Source of the DNA: Geosiphon pyriformis
Taxonomy: Eukaryota > Glomeromycota > Glomeromycetes > Archaeosporales > Geosiphonaceae
Assembly (NCBI GenBank): GCA_016748015.1
Contig: JAAOMT010000135.1
Span: 206,097-270,096 of the forward strand
Length of the DNA stretch: 64,000 nt
Direction: 5' to 3'
Part shown: positions 34,039 through 44,922 of the stretch, piece by piece
Layout of the letters: the number at the start of each line of letters is the position of its first letter
Position numbering within the stretch: the stretch's first letter is position 1
Notes under the pieces: model-generated
Seen by the model: the letters and a program-made list of their open reading frames with translations, nothing else
Databases searched by the model: none
What the model was told of the DNA's origin: nothing
Program-made: the position numbers and the translations under genes

Positions 34039-34722
34039 TGTTATTATTACTAAAAAAAATTTTTGTTTCTTTTTCTAAATGTTGTTAATATTATTTTGCT
34101 GTAAATTTGCTATTATTGAAATTTGTTAAATCTCTAATAACTGAATTTATCTTTAAATTATATCTAATAATTTAAACTGCTGGGCTTATAAATAAAATAA
34201 CCAATTTTGTACTAGTTATTTATATAGTTACTTTGCAGTAAAAGTCAATTTTTTCTTAGAAATTGTTTATCTAAAAGCTTATTAAAAATGTGTTGTTATT
34301 TTGCTATAAAAGTCAACTTTTTTACAAGAATTTTATTTATAAACTATTCTAATATATATAATAAAACGTAAAAAAAATAAAAAAAATGTAAAAAAAAGAA
34401 ATTTTGTTACAAAAATTATTTTTTGTTTAGGTTTGAAGTCATTAATAAATTACTAAAATTGGTAGTTAATCAATTTTAAAACATTAGTTAGGATTTAAAA
34501 AATTTTAAGTGTAATTATTTTAGAAATTTGGAATTTCAAATTATTTAATGTTTATTTTTTTTTGTAAAAATATGTTTAAGAATAATTGATTTAAACTAAG
34601 CTTAATAATTTTAAAATAAAATAAAATACATTTTTTTAAAAAGAAAAACTTTTTTTTTATATAATTTATTGTAATATTATTTTATAAACTTAAACTTTTT
34701 TTTTGTTATAATTTTAAAAAAT
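34039..34722 (-). repeat. Eroded C-family LTR, minus strand, truncated
   Basis: The reverse complement follows the 3' two thirds of the C LTR (35300-35970): landmarks AACTGCTGGGCTTATAA, AAAGTCAACTTTTTTACA and AACAAAATTTCAAG-like blocks in order. The left edge TGTTATT at 34039 corresponds to the LTR's TAACA end. The right side is cut at about 34722, where the 5' end of the long LINE begins. It faces the intact C LTR 225 bp away. Confidence 0.75.
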
Positions 34723-34779
34723 TTCTTTCTCTCCTTCGTCCAAAATTTCCAAAAAAGAGTATCATAAGTTTTTTTGAAA

Positions 34780-34946
34780 GAAGTTTTTAACCATTCAGTA
34801 TGACAAATCCAAACTGTTTTTTGATTTCGAGGCTACCGTCAGCCCTATTATTGCTGTCATGAAGGAGGTTGCAAAAAATTCTGGTGCTAATAGTGGTTTT
34901 AGACCTGTTCTGTCGAGAAAAAAAAGGAAGAGTGGAGTTTTGGCTG
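34780..34946 (+). pseudogene. LINE ORF1, N-terminal fragment
   Basis: Reads KKFLTIQYDKSKLFFDFEA and onward to RKKRKSGVLA, where element C interrupts it. It continues at 44927 as ENILVERDVIETTG in the same frame. I see no clear ATG; the true start may lie before 34780 or have been lost. Confidence 0.7.
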
Positions 34947-35970
34947 ATGTTACCAGTAGAATTTTAGCTATTAATTAGCAAGAAAAATACTCTTATAATT
35001 CCTATAATTAATTAGTATATTAATATTATTTCAAATTATCATTTATTATCACATATCACGATTCAATTAAATAATCCAATTAGTATAACAGAAAGTAGGA
35101 TGATCAAATTACACAATACCCTGAACTTTGTAACATTCTAAAATTCACTGAAATTTACAGATATTCACCAAAATTTATAAGAAATTTGCCAAAATTTATA
35201 GAAATTCACCGAAATTATGAATAGTTCACCCAAATTAATCAATAGTTTAGCGAAATAACTTGTAGTTCATCAAAATGTATCTTTAGTTTGCTGAAATTTG
35301 AGCAAAAAGAAAAAGTGCAAGTTCATAGACTAGTACTACAACAAGTTGTATAAAAAAAGAGCTTTTTTTTTCAAGAAAATGTATCTTTTCATAGTATTTT
35401 ACCATAGTAACTTACTTCAAATATCTTAATTAGAACAAATTACCTTTTACAAAATCAAATAAAAATTAAAATATTCAAAAACCAAATCCTTAAAATTATT
35501 ACACTTGAAATTCCCTCAACACAACTAACATTTTGAAATTGATTAGCTACCAATTTCAGTAATCTGTTAGTGACTCCAGGCCTAGATAGAAAACATTTCC
35601 CTTGATAAAATCTTATTTTTTTTACATTTTTTTTCTTTTTTTTTTCTTTTCTTATTACAATCATTAAGGTAGCCTACAGACAAGATTTCTGTAGAAGAGT
35701 TGACTTTCACAGCAAAGTAACTACACATTTTTAGTGAGCTTCCAGACAAGCAATTCCTGGAAAAGAGTTGACATTTACTACAATGTAACTACATAAAGTA
35801 ACTGGCACAAAATTGGCCATTCCACTTATAAGCCCAGCAGTTCAAATTATAGAAGATAATTTGAAGATAAATTCAGTTATTAGAGGTTCAACTACTTTTA
35901 GAAAACGTAAATTTGCAACCAACAGACAGTTACAACATTCAAGAAAAGAAACCAAAAACCTCCAATAACA
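34947..35970 (+). repeat. 5' LTR of element C
   Basis: Holds an array of TTCGCCGAAATTTA-like units at about 35150-35300, a TATA-like box at 35349, a T-rich tract at about 35615-35655, and the ordered AAAGTTGACTTT-type blocks after it. Compared with the 3' LTR the differences I read are nearly all transitions (C/T or G/A). Confidence 0.93.
35349..35356 (+). promoter_or_regulatory. TATA-like box in the C LTR
   Basis: TATAAAAA, just downstream of the repeat array; identical in the 3' LTR at 44301. Probable core promoter of the element. Confidence 0.45.
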
Positions 35971-35974
35971 TTTA

Positions 35975-35992
35975 ATGTTCTTCTACGGAAAT
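35975..35992 (+). other. Decayed primer binding site of element C
   Basis: TGTTCTTCTACGG just inside the LTR resembles the A-element stretch TGGTGCTTCTTGTGAGG in place and partly in sequence. Weak on its own. Confidence 0.35.
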
Positions 35993-36015
35993 AACACAGC
36001 AACAACAAATTCAAA

Positions 36016-38030
36016 GTGGCAATCACACCAGACACAGCAACTCTAGAGTATTACCAATCAATCTACACTCACTGCAAGCAAAGATTCAACATTCCAGACG
36101 GAATTGAAGTTGTCAAGAAACAGTATACCAATATATTGAAAACTGCATCAACAATTATCTTTTTGGAAACTACAACATTTCAGAAGTCAGAAGCAATCTT
36201 TACAATAATTTAGTGCACTATTCACGATTAGAAACAGAAGACCTGAACAGTGAAACACTTGCTACCTACTTCCAAGAACTTAATTTTAACATTATTGAGT
36301 ATTGTGAAGAAAAATACCCAGTACAGTCTCAATACTCTATTGACTTTAAATTAGAGATGAAAACAAGCAACAAAGGCAAACAAAGATTGAAACAATACTC
36401 AAGAACCACTCCAAACACTTCAACACTACAAAAGACAACTGCCAAACACTTGCAAACACCTGAACAAGAAACCAGTGTCAAATTACCACTTTCTATTACA
36501 TCATTTCCAATTTTACTTGTTCAATCACAAACACCAAATTTACCACTCAACTGTTTCTCCAGACCAGAAGATTTTCAGTCACCTAGAAACCCTATTTAAC
36601 AGCAAGAACCAATATTAACAAGTGCCAATATCATTGATTACTTACAGGAAAACGAAAGTAATCATTCAGAAAGCTTGGAAAGTGAAGAAACTGAATCAGA
36701 ACCAGAAGAAATTACAGAAAACAAAGAAGAAATGGCAACTGCTTACATTGCAAAAATCCCAGAATTCACTGGTAAAGACAATAATACCAGTCTTCAAGAA
36801 TGGCTTGACAAAGTTTAAAAAGTAGAAGATGCAAATGGTTGGATCACAGCAAGAATGCTCAAAGCAATTCTCTACTTTCTCTAAGGAACAGCAGGAGAAT
36901 GGTTTGAAAATTTAGAAGAACTATTTGAAAACTGGCAAGCATTTAAAGATGCTTTTCTACAACAATTTACTGACAACAATACCTCTATTACTCTCAGAAA
37001 CTGCTTTCACAATATCAAACAAGAAACATCTGAAACTGTTATGACCTATCTTGGAAGATTTAACAAACTTCTCAGACAAATCCGACAATTGGAAACCAAT
37101 GACTACTATTCTGATGCTCAAATTTTGATCAGTTTATAGCAGGGTTAAAAGACAAACTGATTAAGAAAGTCCATCCACATGCTTCAGCAGACTTAGCAAC
37201 TGCTATTAGACATGCAAAGAGCTATAAAATAGCAATGAAAAAAGCAAATCACACCAAGCTTGTAAATCTTGCAATTGGAGAAACCAGCTCAGCAGCTGAA
37301 GAGAAAATAGACCAACTCACAAAAAAAGTTGAAAGCTACTTTACAAACCAACAACAACAGCAATAACAGCAACAACAACCACAAAGATATCAACCCTCAC
37401 AATGATGCAACCAAAACAATTTTGGATCACCATCCAACAACCAACCTCAAAATTGTCATTATTGTGGAATTCCAGGACACTGAAAACGAGACTGTAGGAA
37501 ATTACAAAGAGACCAACAAAACAGAAGTAATCAATGTTATTCTTCACTACAACAATTTTATTACCAATCTCTACCACCAACTTATTATTTACCAAGACCC
37601 CAAAATCAAAACAGTTACTATCTATCAGCTCCACAACCAATGTAGCAACAATATCAGCAACCTTTACCAATTCAGTCATATCAGACACCATTCACTCAAC
37701 AATATCAAGTACTAGCAAGAAGATTGGTTCAACATAACCAATTTACACCCCAAAATCAATTGCAGAGTAACAACAACAGAATCAATCCAAATAACCAGTT
37801 GGTTCCCCGAAATTCTGGTTAGCAAAGACCCAATCACTATCACACTCAACCCAGTTATCTTACAATACCAGAGGAATCGGATTTTCAACAAACTGCAGGT
37901 GTAATTGCAGCACCAAAATCAAACCCTTCCAACCACACTATTCTATTAGCTCAAATTGCCCAAAATGCCAATCTGTCAGATATATTTCCATTTGAATTTG
38001 AAGCAAATAAATTACCATTTCTGCTTAGTA
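36016..38030 (+). pseudogene. Gag of element C
   Basis: Begins at a GTG (AAAGTGGCAATC) at the same position as gag of A. Then an N-terminal helical region to about 36590, an acidic stretch, a capsid-like region (EWLDKV, GTAGEWFENLEELFENWQAF, TYLGRFNKLLRQI at 36790-37085), a Gln-rich run at about 37350, and a zinc knuckle CHYCGIPGH-KRDC at about 37455-37500 with a TGA inside it. The Asn/Gln-rich tail runs into LSDIFPFEFEANKLPFLLS before the protease. Frames are broken by stops and by indels. Confidence 0.82.
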
Positions 38031-38600
38031 ATGCAGCAGTCAATGAACAGAAAACAATTACTGTTATGTACACAGAAGCTACAATGGAAGGAAAACCCAT
38101 TTGCTTAATCTTAGATAGTGGATCGGCTGGAAGTATCATCACTTACCAGCTGATACAACAACTTAAACAAAATGTAGACAGATCAGCTCAAACAGTTATT
38201 GTCACAGCTGATGATATGAAGAAGACTCCAATAGGAGAAATTGATAATTTCTCCTTTACAATTGATAGAATTACCATTCCAGTTAAAGTTCTTATTATGG
38301 ATGCACTCCAATACTAAGCTCTAGTCAGAAATGATTGGCTTCTCAAGGCCAATGCAAACTTGAACTGAAAAACTCAAGAACTTAAAATCTCATACCAAAG
38401 ACAATATACCATAGTACCTGCAACCTGTAGTACCTTTAACAAACGATCAGAAAAAGCTCCAGTATTTGAATTTAAAGAAGAAAAGGAAATGCCACTTACT
38501 GAAACCTACATGGCTCTTGGATTACCATCCAATTGGGCTGAGGAAACAGAACAAGAGATTTTTGAAGAATCAAGGAATAGAAAAAAGTTAGATATTCCAT
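38031..38600 (+). pseudogene. Aspartic protease of element C
   Basis: KPICLILDSGSAGSIITYQL at about 38094-38155, with catalytic Asp at 38112-38114 and an intact DSG. The second hallmark is MDALQY then a TAA (from CAA) and ALVRNDWLLKANA. It then shades into the acidic linker EFKEEKEMPLTETYMALG. Only two or so stops, each explicable by one transition. Confidence 0.82.
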
Positions 38601-39260
38601 ACCAGAACCACAAAAAGAACCACCATACATTCCACTAAAATGCAAAGATTGCAAAAAGAAGTTTTTATCTATGGGAGCCTGTATTTCCTCAGAAGAGGAA
38701 TATGAAACTCGTACTTGTTACTTCTGCAAGACATGCCATAAAGAACAATTTGGATCTCCAAAGAGAAGTGGAAAATAGGACAAAACTTTTTGCCTTACTT
38801 GTGGAGAAATGTTACCAGAAGAATGCAATTGGATTGATGTAGCAATGAAAGGAGAAGTATGTGATCAAACTTGTCAATATGCTCTATCAATTTCGGAAAA
38901 AGTCAGAAGAGGAACACCATTTAATGCAGCATACAACAGTGCTTTCAATAAACTTTACCACTACTCTTATGATGCTGAAATAATTTTTGATCCTAGCAAT
39001 GGCATTGATTAATAGAGCCACCCAAAAAGATGTCCACCAAATGAAAGAAGCTGAATATATTGAGTATACCATGGAATTAACTGGATTTGATTATGAAGAT
39101 GAAGTAGAAACCTACTACCAAATTGCAAGCCACACATATCTGACCAAAAAAGCTCAAATTTAATGATTAAAGCAAATAAACATTCAATTGTGTGAAGAAT
39201 GTGTTATGCCTTGTAATAACCAATGGTGTTTAGAATATTATGCTCTTAGCATTCCTTTGC
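38601..39260 (+). pseudogene. Cys-rich multi-zinc module of element C
   Basis: CKDCKKKFLSMGACISSEEE, then YFCKTCHKEQFG, FCLTCGEMLPEEC and CDQTCQYALS (about 38642-38890), and LCEECVMPCNNQWCLEYY at about 39185-39240. It matches the spacing in A and B. There is a frame change near 38600-38800. Unknown role. Confidence 0.6.
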
Positions 39261-40300
39261 CAGATGAAAATAATGAAAATGAAATCGAATTTGGAGTATC
39301 TGAACTAGTAGAAGAACTACCAACCACTCCCATCTATCTTCTTGAAAAGCAATCACCTCTACAACTTAAATATTTTGACAACCATGGCCAAGGAATCAGA
39401 CCAGAAAAAGCACACGAAATTGATGCTGGATATGACCTAAGATATCCAGGAAAAGATATTTTGGTTCTCCAACCAAAGTTCTTGACAAAAATTAATCTCA
39501 AAATTGCTCTTGAAATTCCACCAAGAGCAATGGTTTAAATTGCTTCCAGATCATCATTGGCAAGCAAAGGAATCAATATTAGAAGAGGAGTTATAGATGC
39601 AGAATATACTGGAGACATTACCATCATGTTACAGAATGAGACAGACAAACCATTCAAAATTGAACATGCTGAAAAAATTGCTCAAGCAATTTACTTACCC
39701 TTAATCAACATTTCGGATTTACAATCAGTAAACAACAGAGAACAATTGGGAAAAAGTAAAAGAGGAACTCAAGGTTTTGGTTCAATTGAACGATTTACAG
39801 TTCCAGTAAACATAGCTCTTAATACACAAAATAAATCTTACCAGATTCTTCAACTTCCCTAGCCAATTACCATTTCACCTTTTGGAGAACATCATGAAAT
39901 TTACACTTGCTCAAAACCCACCACTACACAACAAATCTTTGAATCCAATGAACAAATTTGTCTGAAACATGAAATCTCAATTCCAAATGTTTATATTTCC
40001 AAAGGAATGAAAAAATTTTGAGTTATATTCTACAACCCCAATAATTATCCTATTGTTTTATTAAACAAACTAGAGATTGAAATCATACACAGCAATATTT
40101 TTCAAGATGAAAACCCTCAAATTGTCTCTAATTTCATTGAAATTGTAAGGCACACTCTACTCCTAAATCCAAATATCATTCCCACTACTGAAAACTACCA
40201 CTTTTTGAAAGAAAAACTCTCTCGAATCAACATGGGTCCCTTAGAACCTCAACAACAAAGACAATTGAAACAATTGATAGCTGAATTTGCAGATATATTT
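39261..40300 (+). pseudogene. dUTPase domain and pre-RT linker of element C
   Basis: Motif 1 HEIDAGYDLRYP (about 39416-39450), motif 2 IASRSSLASKG after a TAA at 39536, motif 3 GVIDAEYTGDI with Tyr kept but Gly changed to Glu, motif 4 EKIAQAIYLPL, motif 5 RGTQGFGSIERF with the final STG lost. The linker to about 40300 ends FADIFAKDNNDLE before RT. Probably inactive. Confidence 0.78.
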
Positions 40301-41630
40301 GCAAAAGACAACAATGATCTGGAAATAATGGATATGGTTCAACATCAGATCCATATAGGAGATGCTCCACCAAAACATTAGCAAGCTTACAGAGTGCCAT
40401 CTGCCAGCCACTAATTCATTAAAGAAAAAGTCCAGAGAATGCTTAATAACGGATTGATTCAACCATCAAGAAGTTCTTGGGCCTCACCAGTAGTTTTAGT
40501 TAAAAAAAAAACGGAAAAATCAGATTTTGTGTTGATTATAGACAACTGAATAGTATTACAATTGGAGATGCCTACCCTCTTCAAGAATTAATAACATGCT
40601 AGATGCTCTAGAAAAAGCCAAGTTCTTTTCAACTTTAGATCTGAAAAGTGGATACTGGCAAGTCGAAATGGACCCAAAAAATAGACCCAAAACAGCATTC
40701 ACCACTCAAGGAGAAAATTATGAGTTCAATGTTATGCCTTTTGGACTCTGTAATGCACCAGCAACATTTTAGCGACTCATGGATGTTGTATATGAAGGGC
40801 TTTTGTGGCAATTAGTAATTGTCTATCTTGATGATACTAATGTATACTCACCAAGCTTTAAAGCCCACCTCATTCACCTGCGAGAAGTTTTTCAATGATT
40901 ACAGAAAGCAGAATTAAAGTTAAACATTGTCACTTTGGAAAAACAAGTTTGATCTTTCTTGGACACATAGTTAGTAAAAATGGAGTTAAACCAAATCCAG
41001 GAACAATCAGTGCTGTCAAAAACTTTCAAACTCCCAGAAATACCACAGAACTAAGAAGATTTGTAGAATTAGCCTCATACTATCAAAAATTCATAAAAGG
41101 ATTCTCAAAAATTGCCAAACCACTCAATTATCTTACCAACAAAAACATGCCATACAAATAGACTGAAGAACAACAAAAAGCTTTTGAAACTCTCAAAACA
41201 AAATTGACAACAGCCCCAGTTCTTGCTTACTTAGACTTCAACAAATAGTTCCAATTAGCCACTGATGCTTCACACATAGCATTTGGTGTCATCTTATTAC
41301 AAGTAGATGAAAATGGGCAAAAACAAGTTATTGTTTATGCTAATAGAACACTCAAACCAACAGAACTAAAATACGGCTTAACTGAATTAGAAGCTGCTGC
41401 AGTCATTTGGGTCCTTAAACATTTTCAACAATATCTGAAGAATGGAAAAGAATTTGACATAATAATGGACAACATTGGCCTCAAATGGCTCAATAAAAAG
41501 AAAACTGAACAAAGTGCCAAACAGTCTCAATGGAATGACTTCCTAGCAGACTACAGATATATTGTATACCACAAACCAGGAAAACTACATACCAATGTTG
41601 ATAGCCTCTCAAAAATGAGACAAGATTAAT
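40301..41630 (+). pseudogene. Reverse transcriptase and RNase H of element C
   Basis: RT motifs: QAYRVPSASH, FCVDYRQLNSITIGDAYP, LDLKSGYWQVEMDP, MPFGLCNAPATF, and the intact loop VIVYLDDTNVYS with the two Asp codons at 40830-40835. RNase H at about 41160-41630: LATDASHIAFGVIL, LKYGLTELEAAAVIW, MDNIGLKWL and NVDSLSKMRQD. Several stops (for example near 40770 and 41159), each at a Gln or Trp position. Confidence 0.87.
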
Positions 41631-43072
41631 ACCAACAATAATTCTACCACAACTTACCAACTTATCAACAAAATAACCAAACAAAAATAGATTCCAGAAA
41701 TTACAGCAATCTTAAAAATTATTTGGAGACCCTTATTATGCCAGAAAACTGGTCTCCAAGTAAAAAACATCATTTACAACACCAATCAAAACAATATTTC
41801 ATATACCAGAACAAAATCTATTATAAAAATCACAAAAACCCAAACCAACCACTCAGATTAGTACAAGAGAATGAAAAAAAAACAATTTTATACAACATGT
41901 ACACAGATCCGTCTTCAGCACACTTGGGAAGAGATGGAACAATTCAAAGAACCCTTGAACATTATTTTTGGCCTTACATGTAAAAAAACATTCAACAATA
42001 TGTAGAATCTTATAATAGTTGTCAAAAAAGAGGAAGAACTTGTCTCACAGAACCTTTAAATCCAATCAAAGTTGAACAATCTTTTGACAGAGTTGAAATT
42101 GATTTAGTCGGACCATTACCTATCACAACCCAAGGAAATTGCTATATTGCAGTAGCAGTAGATTATCTTACCAAATGGCTTGAAGCTAGAGCCATCCAAA
42201 GAGTAGATACAAAATCAGTAGCAAATTTCATCTATGAAGACATTATTTGTAGACATGGATGCCCAATTGAACTTTTATTTGATCAAGGAACACATTTTGT
42301 GAACAACTTGATACAAGAAATTTGTGAATGGTTCAATGTCAAAAGACTTTTATTATCATCTTATCACTCTTAAACAAATAGACTTGTAGAACATTTCAAT
42401 AGAACATTGTGTGAATCTCTAGCCAAAGTCTCAACAGACTTTGAGCAGGAATAAGATATCTTTATTCCATCAGTGTTACTAGCATACAGAATGCTAAAAC
42501 AAGATACTATAAAACACACACCATTTGATCTTACTTATGAGAGAACAGCAACATTACCAATTAATTTCACAGTAGAAACATACCCAGTGCAACCAATCAA
42601 TAAAAAAAACTTTCAAGAAACACTCCAAAGAAGGATCTACACTCTTTTTAGTACACTGGAAGGAAAAAAAAGAATAACAGCAACTCATATTGAACATTTC
42701 CAAGCTCAACAAAAAGAAAGATATGACAACAAATTACCACCTATTACCAACAAATTTAAAGTTGGAAATAAAGTTCTCTTACACAGAACTAAGGCTGAAA
42801 AACAATGGAGTGGGAAATTTGAAAACAAATAGGATAGACCATTTTATATTCACGAAATTCTAGGCAATGAATCATACAAGTTAAGACTTAATGACAAAAT
42901 ACTAGCAAAAGTTGCACATAAAGACAGATTGAAACACTATCATTCCAGAAACAATCCTGAACTATTAATTCCACAAATTGGTATACATTCTTCTTTAATT
43001 AATCCTGAAGATATTTCCCAAAATTTAGAACCAATAATTATAATAGAACAACAACCAAACTTGAACACTTAA
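41631..43072 (+). pseudogene. Integrase of element C
   Basis: HHCC region at about 41900-42020 (SSAHLGRDGTIQRTLEHYFWP, SCQK). Core: EIDLVGPLP (first Asp, about 42100), LFDQGTHFVNN (second Asp, about 42285), RLVEHFNRTL (Glu, about 42385). C-terminal KFENK then DRPFYIHEILGNESYKL is the GPY/F-type segment, about 42830-42880. Stops at former Trp and Gln codons. It ends with EPIIIIEQQP and TAA near 43071, the same ending as pol in A and B. Confidence 0.83.
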
Positions 43073-43867
43073 ATTTTACAATAATTCTCTAATAAAAACA
43101 CAAAGACAAAAAATAGTAAATAATTACAAAAAAAAAACACCCAAATCCAAACACAAATAAAAACCCCATATCCAAAAAATAATTTTCTTTATTCTCCCTT
43201 TTCATAATTAGTCAATTTTATCATAATTATTCCCCAAAATATCCCAAAAGTTAATGTTAGCCTTGAAAACACTTCCTGACTTATCCATAACAATTAATAG
43301 AAGTCAAATTAATTACATTCAGAAAGAAACCACAGCCCCAGTAGCAAATCATTCACAGAACTATCACTCTTATAGAAAAAAAACAAGAAGTTACTCTGAA
43401 AATAGGTTATCAAGACTTTTAAAGCAAGCACTGGAAAAAAATCTTTTAATTGCTCCTATTGACATTTTACCAAATACCACAATACAACAAAAACTTCTAC
43501 TACTTCTCAATAAACAGAACAATGAACACACCTCTTTCTATAAATACATTCACATTGGAAAGACACTTTATGAATGAAAACTGAAACTTGAAGCAACAAA
43601 TCTTATTCCTGAAGCTATACAAAAGCAAATCCACAATAAATTCAAAACAGCAGCTGGACCAACAAACACTCACTACAAATTTAGAGCAGCTTTTAGACTC
43701 TATGATTTGTTTAATACTTGTGAAAATATTCTACAAAATCTAATACTGCAACCAATAAAAGTCCAATACATTGGCAAACTCACAGAACTGAAATTTCAAC
43801 AATTTTCAGACCAGATTACTTCAATTATTTTGGATCACTATCTCAATATTACAGATAGTGCTTGGAC

Positions 43868-43885
43868 TTCGATGGAGCTCAGTCT
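43868..43885 (+). promoter_or_regulatory. Conserved 18-nt motif before the polypurine tract (C)
   Basis: TTCGATGGAGCTCAGTCT, fitting TTCnnnRGAGCTCARTnT. Read here as Ser-Met-Glu-Leu-Ser, a different frame from A and B. Confidence 0.6.
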
Positions 43886-43886
43886 T

Positions 43887-43899
43887 GAGGAGGAGATCA
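43887..43899 (+). other. Polypurine tract of element C
   Basis: GAGGAGGAGATCA directly before the 3' LTR start TGTTAC at 43900. Confidence 0.75.
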
Positions 43900-44922
43900 T
43901 GTTACCAGTAGAATTTTAGCTATTAATTAGCAGGAAAAATACTCTTATAATTCCTATAATTAATTAGTATATTAATATTATTTCAAATTATCATTTATTA
44001 TCACATATCACGATTCAATTAAATAATCCAATTAGTATAACAGAAAGTAGGATGATCAAATTACACAATACTCTAAACTTTGTAACATTCTAAAATTCGC
44101 CGAAATTTACAGAAATTTGCCAAAATTTATAAGAAATTCGCCGAAATTTATAGAAATTTGCTGAAATTATGAATAGTTCACTCAAATTAATTAATAGTTC
44201 AACGAAATAACTTGTAGTTCATCAAAATGTATCTTTAGTTTGCTGAAATTTGAGCAAAGAGAAAAAGTGCAAGTTCATAGACTAGTACTACAACAAGTTG
44301 TATAAAAAAAGAGCTTTTCTCTTCAAAAAAATGTATCTTCTCATAGTATCTTATCATAGTAACTTACTTCAAATATCTTAATTGGAACAAATTACTTTTT
44401 ACAAAATCAAATAAAAATTAAAATATTCAAAAACCAAATCCTTAAAATTATTACACTTGAAATTCCCTCAACACAACTAACATTTTGAAATTGATTAGCT
44501 ACCAATTTTAGTAATCTGTTAGTGACTCCAGGCCTGAATAGAAAACGTTTCTCTTAATAAAATCTTATTTCTTTTATATTTCTTTTATTTTTATTTTCTT
44601 TTCTTATTACAATCATTAGGGTAGCCTACAGATGAGATTTCTGTAGAAAAGTTGACTTTCACAGCAAAGTAACTACACATTTTTAGTAAGCTTCCAGATG
44701 AGCAATTCCTGAGAAAGAGTTGACATTTACTACAACATAACTACATAAAGTAACTGGTATGGAATTGGCCATTCCACTTATAAGTCCAGCAGTTCAAATT
44801 ATAGAAGATAATTTAAAGATAAATTCAGTTATTGGAGGTTCAACTACTTCTAGAAAACGTGAATTTGCAACCAACAGACAGTTACAACATTCAAGAAAAG
44901 AGACCAAAAACCTCTGGTAACA
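43900..44922 (+). repeat. 3' LTR of element C
   Basis: Partner of 34947-35970. It keeps more of the TTCGCC units than the 5' copy. It ends TAACA, followed by CTGA. Confidence 0.93.

Larger units (their letters stand above)
43254..43919 (+). pseudogene. Third ORF of element C (env position), one stop
   Basis: ATG at 43254, 221 codons, with a single TGA at about 43575. About 180 bp of non-coding sequence separates it from pol, so it needs its own start or a spliced RNA. It has LSITINRSQINYIQKE near residue 12 and YIGKLTELKFQQFSDQI near residue 172, aligned with A and B. No membrane helix or signal peptide. It reads through the polypurine tract (Leu-Glu-Glu-Glu-Ile) and stops 20 bases inside the 3' LTR. 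Confidence 0.62.
34947..44922 (+). mobile_element. LTR retrotransposon C (Ty3-type, with dUTPase), complete but defective
   Basis: LTRs 34947-35970 and 43900-44922 (1024 and 1023 bp), TGTTAC...TAACA, flanked by the 4-bp duplication CTGA (34943-34946 and 44923-44926). Internal order: gag, protease, Cys-rich module, dUTPase, RT, RNase H, integrase, third ORF. Related to A and B but a separate family. Most pol pieces keep one frame (frame 2), with a detour around 38809-39012. Many stops. Confidence 0.93.

Noticed and set aside
37329-37737. Asn/Gln-rich ORFs on both strands as separate genes
   Set aside because: They are other-frame readings of the Gln-rich gag tail of element C, which carries the zinc knuckle in its own frame.
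43254-43919. Third ORF as an envelope gene (errantivirus-like element)
   Set aside because: No signal peptide, membrane anchor or glycoprotein Cys pattern in any of the four copies.
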